A DNA stretch of 64,000 nt from NCBI RefSeq assembly GCF_003054445.1, contig NC_042510.1:868001-932000 (forward strand), written 5' to 3'. The notes under the pieces are model-generated. The model was not told where the DNA came from. It saw nothing but the letters and a program-made list of their open reading frames with translations, and did not search any database. The stretch comes from Pichia kudriavzevii. Lineage: Eukaryota > Ascomycota > Pichiomycetes > Pichiales > Pichiaceae. The number at the start of each line of letters is the position of its first letter. The stretch's first letter is position 1. The translations under genes and the position numbers were made by a program. This document shows positions 58,400 through 64,000 of the stretch, piece after piece.

Positions 58400-59404
58400 A
58401 TGACAAAACGCGAGATTACAGACTATTTCCCCAGCAGGAAGAAGGCCAAGTCTCTCAGTAGTGAGACAACACCAAATAGCACACCATCAACATCGACAAC
58501 ACCAAATAGCACACCATCAACATCGACAACACCAAATAACAAGCAACCACAACCACAACCAGCAACACCATCACCAGCTCTTGAACTTCCGCATTTGTCG
58601 AGTCCGTTCAAGGAAGAGTTTGTCAAGACTCTTACTGAACATCAGAAACGTCTCTTACAATTAGAAATCGACACCATTGAGCCCGAATGGTTCAAAGTAC
58701 TCGCAGAGAGGGGGTTATTTACATCGGAGAGTTTCCTCTCATTGAAGGAGTTCCTCTTGGGAGAAATTCAACGGGGGAAAGAGATTTATCCTTCATCAAA
58801 TGATGTCTACGCGTGGTCACGTGCCACGCCGCTCAAGATGGTACGGGTTGTTATTATTGGACAGGATCCTTATCACAACAAGGGCCAAGCACATGGACTT
58901 GCCTTCTCTGTCAAAGACGTGAATGCAAAGAAGCCGCCCTCATTGGCCAACATCTTTAGAGGGATCCATACGGATTTCCCCCAATTGGCAAAGAAGGGTT
59001 TACCCAAACACTGTGATTTGAGTGCATGGACTCATAGGGGGGTGTTACTGCTCAACAGTGTGCTAACAGTGGAAGCGCACCGTGCGAATTCGCATGCCAA
59101 GCGAGGGTGGGAAGAGTTTACCAGTGGGGTATTGGAGGCACTCCTGGAATTCGGTCCTGCGCACATTGTGGTGATGGCATGGGGGAAGTCAGCGGAACGG
59201 ACGGTGCGGGCGGTGGTAGCACGCGTGGAGAGGCGGACGGGCGGGCCGGTAGCAGGGGGGCGGCACCTGCTCTTGTACGGTGTGCATCCGTCTCCGTTGA
59301 GTGCCCATCGAGGGTTTTTCAGTCAGGGACATTTTAGCAAATGTGTAGAATGGCTAAGAGTACATGGATATGAAGACATTGACGAGAGTTTTTGGGAGAT
59401 TTGA
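58400..59404 (+). CDS. UNG1: Uracil-DNA glycosylase
   Basis: 334 residues from ATG 58400. KREITDYFPSRKK at the N-terminus resembles a PCNA-interaction motif with Lys in place of Gln and is followed by a basic nuclear signal. Residues 22-55 contain a tandem 10-residue TPNSTPSTST repeat (30-bp DNA repeat at 58469-58528). The catalytic region is complete: GQDPYHNKGQAHGLAFSV with the active Asp (about 153), VLLLNSVLTVEAHRANSH, and HPSPLSAHRGFF (about 295). It removes uracil from DNA in base excision repair. The 3' half of the gene is noticeably GC-rich. Confidence 0.93.
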   Translation: MTKREITDYFPSRKKAKSLSSETTPNSTPSTSTTPNSTPSTSTTPNNKQPQPQPATPSPALELPHLSSPFKEEFVKTLTEHQKRLLQLEIDTIEPEWFKVLAERGLFTSESFLSLKEFLLGEIQRGKEIYPSSNDVYAWSRATPLKMVRVVIIGQDPYHNKGQAHGLAFSVKDVNAKKPPSLANIFRGIHTDFPQLAKKGLPKHCDLSAWTHRGVLLLNSVLTVEAHRANSHAKRGWEEFTSGVLEALLEFGPAHIVVMAWGKSAERTVRAVVARVERRTGGPVAGGRHLLLYGVHPSPLSAHRGFFSQGHFSKCVEWLRVHGYEDIDESFWEI

Positions 59405-59453
59405 TTGTATAGTAATACGGTAATATAACGATACTCTATCGATAGTATAACGA

Positions 59454-59559
59454 TACTATATACTATACTATACTATACTATACTATACTATACTATACTA
59501 TACTATACTATACTATACTATACTATACTATACTATACTATACTATACTATACTATACA
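59454..59559 (+). repeat. TATAC pentamer microsatellite, about 20 units
   Basis: An almost perfect run of CTATA/TATAC for over 100 bp, 3' of UNG1. Confidence 0.95.
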
Positions 59560-60167
59560 ATACAATACAATAACACTACAATACAATATCAAATGACGTG
59601 AGATGCCAAAGGGGAGCGGCTCTCCCAATGGGGCAATGTGCGGTTGGAGGCGCCCTCGTACGGAAGCGGGAAAACGTAAACAGGGCTGTTTCCGCATTGG
59701 GCGGCGTTGGGCTGAAAGCGGGAAAAAGATTGGGCGCGGCTTGTGCAGCGGGGGAGGCGGGACTGTACCACGTCGTGGAGAGCTGTGTATGGGGGAAGGT
59801 ACTCTCCGAAATAATGGCATTGTTTATAGGGTGTTATAATATTATAGTATTGTTAGAATATTGTTATAGTATTGTTATAGCAAGAAGCTTTTATTCCTTC
59901 ACTGCCCAATCTGTATGCCATTAGTATCCATTTAAATACAAACATTCCCTACTCTGTTTGTTTCACTGTTACGGTATCCGGTATTTTGTATAGTGTGAGT
60001 TTACTGCAGCTGGTGTTAGTTGCTATTGCTATTGCTATTGTTATTGTTATTGTTATTGCTATTGTTATTGCTATCGTTTTCCCTACTACTGCTATAGCTG
60101 TCATATCACAACCTAATAACCTCTCTACCTTCTACATCGATTTGGAGAAACAACCCACTGGCCAGTC
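59560..60167. other. UNG1-SUR7-family spacer with GC-rich island
   Basis: 59590-59820 is clearly GC-rich relative to the flanking AT repeats, with open frames in several phases but no recognised protein. 60020-60073 is a GCTATT/GTTATT hexamer repeat directly upstream of the next gene. Confidence 0.5.
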
Positions 60168-61079
60168 ATGAACTTGAGGAACACAGTAACCCCGCTAACC
60201 GCTTCCATTGCAATTCTTTTTCTCTTGGGGACTTTGCTACTATATTTTCTTACAGTCTTGTCCGGTGCTACAGAACACTCAATCTTGAAGAGATTCTATT
60301 GGCTTCAAGCAGATTGTTCAAAGTTCCCCGGTGCTCCCTTTAGTGGCCAATGCAGATGGACTAATTACGCCATTTGCGCCGTCGTGGACGGCTATAACCA
60401 CAACTGCATAAAGTCGGCTGCACACCCATTCTCCCCAAAGGATAACTTTAGCTCCACAGTGGGAGTTCCAATGGCCTTTATCAATAATAGAAATTACTAC
60501 TACTACACGAGCAGAATCGGTTACGCCTTTGAATTAGTGGGAATCTCCTTTTTGACATTTTCTCTAATGGCCCTTGTTGTCCACCTCTTTACAAAGTTTA
60601 AAGTCAAGTTGGCCTTTAAGGGCCTCTTTTGGTCCTTCTACATATTGGCCTTTGTCTTCACCGTCATCTCTGTCGCATTGTCCACTTCTGCATATGCCAA
60701 GGGAAGACAAAAGTTTAGAGACGACGGCATTGAGGCTTCCCTAGGCACGAAAACCTGGGCTGTTGCTTGGACTACGGTCGCATTGATGCTAATCAACATG
60801 CCTCTCTTGGCATTGGCTACAGTAGAATGGAACAAAGGTAGAGACTCCTTTTACTCCCCAGATTACTATACTACTAATAAAGAGTCATACCAGGAACCTC
60901 TTGCTGTAAACCCAGTTCCAACCTCAACCGGCCCTTGGTTCAAGAGAAGATCAGCAACTAAAAACTCATCCTACTCGCAACAACCGCCAATCTCAGCCAC
61001 TCCGGCTATAAAGGAAGAAGTTAAGGCAGGGGCTGTTCCCCTAGATAAACACCCGGCAGATGATACCCTCCAACCTTAG
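60168..61079 (+). CDS. SUR7/PalI-family eisosome membrane protein
   Basis: 303 residues. Four membrane segments: TASIAILFLLGTLLLYFLTV (1), VGISFLTFSLMALVVHLF (2), LFWSFYILAFVFTVISVAL (3) and AWTTVALMLINMPLLALATV (4). The extracellular loop between 1 and 2 has the family cysteines in ADCSKFPGAPFSGQCRWTNY and CAVVDGYNHNC. The C-terminal 65 residues are a cytosolic Ser/Pro tail. The family (Sur7, Fmp45, Ynl194c, Pun1) marks eisosomes at the plasma membrane and affects sporulation, wall integrity and stress tolerance. Which paralogue it is cannot be told. Confidence 0.85.
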   Translation: MNLRNTVTPLTASIAILFLLGTLLLYFLTVLSGATEHSILKRFYWLQADCSKFPGAPFSGQCRWTNYAICAVVDGYNHNCIKSAAHPFSPKDNFSSTVGVPMAFINNRNYYYYTSRIGYAFELVGISFLTFSLMALVVHLFTKFKVKLAFKGLFWSFYILAFVFTVISVALSTSAYAKGRQKFRDDGIEASLGTKTWAVAWTTVALMLINMPLLALATVEWNKGRDSFYSPDYYTTNKESYQEPLAVNPVPTSTGPWFKRRSATKNSSYSQQPPISATPAIKEEVKAGAVPLDKHPADDTLQP

Positions 61080-61567
61080 ATGCCACCCGTTTATTCATTG
61101 CACATTGACCGCTGACTGCTACCAAATGACTCCCCGTCCAAATTTTAGCCTTGACTAATTCCAACTCTCAAAATAATGTTTATTCAATTAATATATTGTG
61201 ACTATTATCATCATTCCTGCGTTTATTTTCCATTTTTTTACTCTTTTATTCTACTATAATTCACTTGAACCTTCCTAATTAGCTGTCAATAAACCTTGTT
61301 TCACACACGGCTAAACAAGTTGTCACTCCACCCAGTTTTACTTAGTTTCACCTCATTCCATTCCTCGACTCCCTTTACCAATTTTTTAATCGTACTATCA
61401 TCACTAATGTTATATACCACTACCTAACTAATTATAATATCTACAAACAACAAAGAATGGGATACCTCTAGACCCTCTTACCTCCCCCCTCCCCCCTTTA
61501 CTGTCTTCGTACTTCTCCCTGGCATCTCTCGGCTCACTCAGCTCTTTTTCCCTCATCCACTTCCCCG
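61080..61567. other. Convergent spacer, SUR7-family gene to JAC1
   Basis: 490 bp of AT-rich and then C-rich sequence with no credible gene. Confidence 0.5.
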
Positions 61568-62164
61568 CTAATGCGTCAAGTTGATGGGCTTGCCTGCTTC
61601 CCATTCCCGCAACACATTCTTGATGTTGTAACAGTACTTCAACCTCACTGCCAACATGGCAAACCTCTCCCAGTCCTTGACATTGAAACACACTTCCAGC
61701 TGCTGGACAATCTCTTCAATCTTTCGATCGTTGGCACTCCTCATCTCCTCGGCTTCCCTCTCCGTGCTCATACTCTCAAGCATCTCGTGGACGTCCATCA
61801 TCTCCATCAACATCTCCTTATCTTGAAACTGCAACGACTTCCCCACCTCGTCGTCTCCTAGATCCAGCCCCCCTTCAACCTTCGATATGTACTGTGCCCG
61901 TTTTAACGGATCCATAAGCGTCTCATAGGCCTTATTGATCATTGAGGAGTCCTCGCCTTCTTCTGCTTCAGCGGCACCATCCCCTTCCACACGCTCATTC
62001 GCCTCTCTCTTGAGGTCTGGATGAGAGATCGACTGGAGGTGCCGATATTCCTTACGCAACGTACGTGGATTGATCTTAAAAGACGTGCCATTGGGGAAAG
62101 TCTGTGGGAACATCTGGAAGAAGGTCTTCCTTGCTGTCGTGTAGTTACGTGTAAGTCGCCACAT
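61568..62164 (-). CDS. JAC1: Mitochondrial iron-sulfur J-protein Jac1
   Basis: 198 residues from MWRLTRNYTTARKTFF, a mitochondrial presequence (184 in S. cerevisiae). The frame extends 34 codons upstream to an ATG at 62266, but that part is Glu/His-rich and lacks targeting features. The J-domain has the HPD triad in SISHPDLKRE (about residue 49) and ends with MINKAYETLMDPLKRAQY. The HscB C-terminal helices (FNVKDWERFAMLAVRLKYCY) bind the Isu1 scaffold. Jac1 stimulates the Hsp70 Ssq1 for release of Fe-S clusters from Isu1. A CACGTG at 62385-62390 lies upstream. Confidence 0.9.
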   Translation of the reverse strand: MWRLTRNYTTARKTFFQMFPQTFPNGTSFKINPRTLRKEYRHLQSISHPDLKREANERVEGDGAAEAEEGEDSSMINKAYETLMDPLKRAQYISKVEGGLDLGDDEVGKSLQFQDKEMLMEMMDVHEMLESMSTEREAEEMRSANDRKIEEIVQQLEVCFNVKDWERFAMLAVRLKYCYNIKNVLREWEAGKPINLTH

Positions 62165-62828
62165 GATAAATCCCAGGAATTTCTTGTCTAGTTTATATAT
62201 GTGTATGTGTTTATGTATGTATGTGTGTTCTTGTTCTTCCTCTTCATCATCTTCTCCTCCTGGCATTGAACACCTCTAAGGTGCTTCTACAACTACAAGT
62301 GTTACTCTTCCTTTTGTGTCGCTACCTCAATTGTGCTACCGCTCGAAAAAACAATATCCAAAATAGCATATCTCAAACCAAAGTCACGTGCCTCGGCTTG
62401 CCTTGTCTCTCAAATCCACAAGACTCACTTAGTGAACATTCTTATCCGCAATAACACGTCAAGGAACAAACTGACGCCAAGGGGCTACCCACTTTCGTTT
62501 TACTGACTCTTTACACCGTCTATTCTACTGTTGTCCTCCCTTAACCTAACCCACCTTCTCCTGGTGTGTTTGTCTCCACTGTTTAGTAAGTTATGTCCCT
62601 CCCCTTTCCTTATTGTAGACACCCTCCGTGCACCAGGGTGCGAACTTTCGCACTATTTTTTTTTTTCCCTCTTTTCCTTTGGGCCAATCTTTATTCATGT
62701 TTTTTTTTCAAATACGTTACTCCATGTGGAGATGCACATAAAATAGACACACTGTGTAGTGTCAATGGTTGAGCTTGAACTGTGTATTACCATAGAATCC
62801 ACAGACACACCATACAATAGAGACTACC

Positions 62829-63218
62829 ATGGCCGGCCATTTTGGAAGACACTGTATGTTTATTACCTCTTGCGGCGGTTGTGGGGCACTTGCGTCGTGC
62901 CCCACAACCGTCCCGCCCTCCTCCTCAAGTATACCGTGCATACTAACATTAGGTTGACGTCCCGTCAAACGCCTCATTATTCCTCGTACAGTATTACACG
63001 CAGACAAGAACGTCGAGAAGTTCTCTGACTTTAGAGAAAACCTTATCAGACACTACAAATGGAACATCAAGTCCGCCGGCATTGCAGTGCTCTTTCTTGC
63101 TGCAATCCCTGTCGGCCTCTCCTATATCGGTTACAAGTACCAGGACGTCAACTGTATCGCAAAGAGAAGAACAACTTCCATCTGGCAAGCGGAAAACAAC
63201 TGGGTCCCAAGATCTTAA
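62829..63218 (+). CDS. Spliced 79-aa membrane protein, probable complex I subunit (NDUFB4/NUVM-like)
   Basis: Exon 1 is 62829-62853 and exon 2 is 63004-63218, joined across a 150-bp intron with GTATGT, TACTAAC at 62941-62947 and CAG. The product begins MAGHFGRHYKNVEKFSDFRE, then RHYKWNIKSAGIAVLFLAA with one membrane helix (AGIAVLFLAAIPVGLSYIGY), and ends AKRRTTSIWQ...NNWVPRS. The pattern (basic/aromatic stretch, helix, GY, then KRR) resembles fungal NDUFB4 (B15/NUVM) accessory subunits of NADH:ubiquinone oxidoreductase. A second acceptor CAG at 62991 is also in frame and would replace Tyr9 with LLHAD, a gain of four residues. The family assignment is tentative; the splice structure is well supported. 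Confidence 0.7.
62872..62916 (+). repeat. Strong hairpin inside the intron
   Basis: CGGTTGTGGGGCAC (62876-62889), a 7-base loop, then GTGCCCCACAACCG (62897-62910) form a perfect 14-bp stem. After a 2-base bulge (62911-62912) four more pairs form (62872-62875 with 62913-62916). It lies between the 5' splice site and the branch point. Confidence 0.9.
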
Positions 63219-63240
63219 ACAGATACTCTCCACGCCCTTC

Positions 63241-63269
63241 GGGGGGGGGGGGGGGGGGGGGGGGGGGGG
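63241..63269 (+). repeat. Poly-G tract, 29 bases
   Basis: The longest homopolymer in the window, 22 bp after the stop codon of the spliced gene, probably in its 3' UTR. Its length is likely to be uncertain in any assembly. The rest of the spacer, to 63620, is mostly TATAT/ATTATATTATAGT repeats (63430-63600). Confidence 0.95.
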
Positions 63270-63620
63270 AAGTAGTGGAACCATACATCCTCAACCTATT
63301 TATTATTCAGTCCTATACGTTATACTGCATTATATCATATAATATTATTTATCTATCAAACCATTCTTGTTTCAAGAAACAGAAGTGTGTACAAAGGCTA
63401 CATTGCTTTCCCCCGTGCCGTTAACGACTCTATGGAGTATACTACCAACCACAGTATAATATGGTATCTTGGAGTATATTGTATCATGTATTCTATTATA
63501 TTATGTTATTATATTATAGTATATTATATTATTATATTATAGTATATTATATTATAGTATATTATAGTTATAGTTGTAGTTATATTTATAGTTACATACA
63601 GCAACAGAAACAGTTGCTCA

Positions 63621-64000
63621 TTATATATCCTCCATGATATTTTTGCGCTCATTCAGCAGCCTTTTAGCCCATTGCCTAGCCAATATAGAAACCTTCATAA
63701 ACTTCCTCGAGGCATACTTTTTGAAAAACTCCTCGTGTATAATAGGACTCACAAGGTAGTCCATGATCATTATACACACTTCCTCCAAATCTTCGGCCTT
63801 GTAACCACCGGAATAGTGAATCAGGTTTTTATTCCAATCGTTCTTGCCAATCATTTTTCGTGATATATACATTGCACCAGCACAACACAAGGACGGCAAG
63901 TAGCCAATGAATTTATGGTCGATAATAGTTATCTCCAAGAGGTACTTTCCGATTGTCCGCGTGTTGACATCATAATCGTCAGCTTTGGAGATTCGACGCA
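63621..64000 (-). CDS. B-type cyclin, C-terminal part (runs off the window)
   Basis: The 3' 380 bp of a minus-strand gene whose start lies beyond the window. The visible protein reads RRISKADDYDVNTRTIGKYL, LEITIIDHKFIGYLPSLCCA, GAMYISRKMIGKNDW and FMKVSILARQWAK, the C-terminal cyclin fold of Clb1-4 type mitotic cyclins, which activate Cdc28/Cdk1. The paralogue cannot be fixed from this part. The stop at 63621 follows NERKNIMEDI. Confidence 0.9.
   Translation of the reverse strand, partial: RRISKADDYDVNTRTIGKYLLEITIIDHKFIGYLPSLCCAGAMYISRKMIGKNDWNKNLIHYSGGYKAEDLEEVCIMIMDYLVSPIIHEEFFKKYASRKFMKVSILARQWAKRLLNERKNIMEDI

Noticed and set aside
62165-62266. Longer Jac1 start at 62266
   Set aside because: It would place an acidic His-rich tract ahead of the mitochondrial presequence; MWRLTRNYTTAR at 62164 fits import.

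Overview
This is nuclear DNA of a budding yeast, most likely of the Pichiaceae (Pichia/Issatchenkia type). The signs are compact, mostly intron-less genes; three introns with GTATGT 5' splice sites and TACTAAC branch points; TATA boxes and short AT-rich spacers; and proteins matching Saccharomyces genes one to one. CUG reads well as leucine (for example in the TBC domain of the Gyp5-like protein), which argues against the CUG-Ser clade. An alpha-ketoglutarate-dependent xanthine dioxygenase and a probable respiratory complex I subunit, both absent from S. cerevisiae, fit a Pichia-like yeast. No virus-like element, CRISPR array or bacterial feature was seen.

Layout. 0-2.5 kb: a frame-broken TIP1/SRP1-type cell-wall protein gene and a 2 kb gene-free stretch. 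2.5-10.5 kb: an unrecognised probable mitochondrial protein, GYP5-type RabGAP, MRPL24, intron-bearing RPL36, a coiled-coil mitochondrial membrane protein and CMC4. 11-22.4 kb: PQ-loop vacuolar transporter, NT-C2 protein, YND1, SDH4, a small unknown, NGG1/ADA3, RSM24, an unknown charged protein and HMO1. 23-30 kb: ERF2-like DHHC acyltransferase, UPS2-like lipid transfer protein, BUD4 and the xanthine dioxygenase. 30-36.8 kb: FIP1, RPL43 (intron splits its start codon), then a 4.4 kb gene-poor AT-rich stretch with an intron-containing tRNA-Ile(UAU). 36.8-52 kb: Sel1-repeat protein, MDH1, TIP20, DOT1, APT1, RRP6 and RPN9. 52-64 kb: MUB1, OAC1, an alpha/beta hydrolase, UNG1, a SUR7-family protein, JAC1, a spliced 79-residue membrane protein (probable complex I subunit) and the 3' part of a B-type cyclin gene that runs off the window.

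The genes form no single pathway or cluster. Nuclear genes for mitochondria are frequent (MRPL24, CMC4, SDH4, RSM24, UPS2-like, MDH1, OAC1, JAC1, the complex I candidate and two probable unknowns), as is normal for yeast. Chromatin and RNA factors (NGG1, HMO1, DOT1, FIP1, RRP6) and protein turnover (RPN9, MUB1) also occur. Spacers are rich in microsatellites, minisatellites and long G/C homopolymers. The most unusual points are a strong hairpin inside the 150-nt intron of the complex I candidate, with two in-frame 3' splice sites; a perfect 13-bp hairpin 3' of the UPS2-like gene; the frame-broken cell-wall gene; the His-rich loop of the PQ-loop transporter; and the gene-poor region. Many open frames begin only with TTG or GTG; starts here were moved to the first credible ATG.
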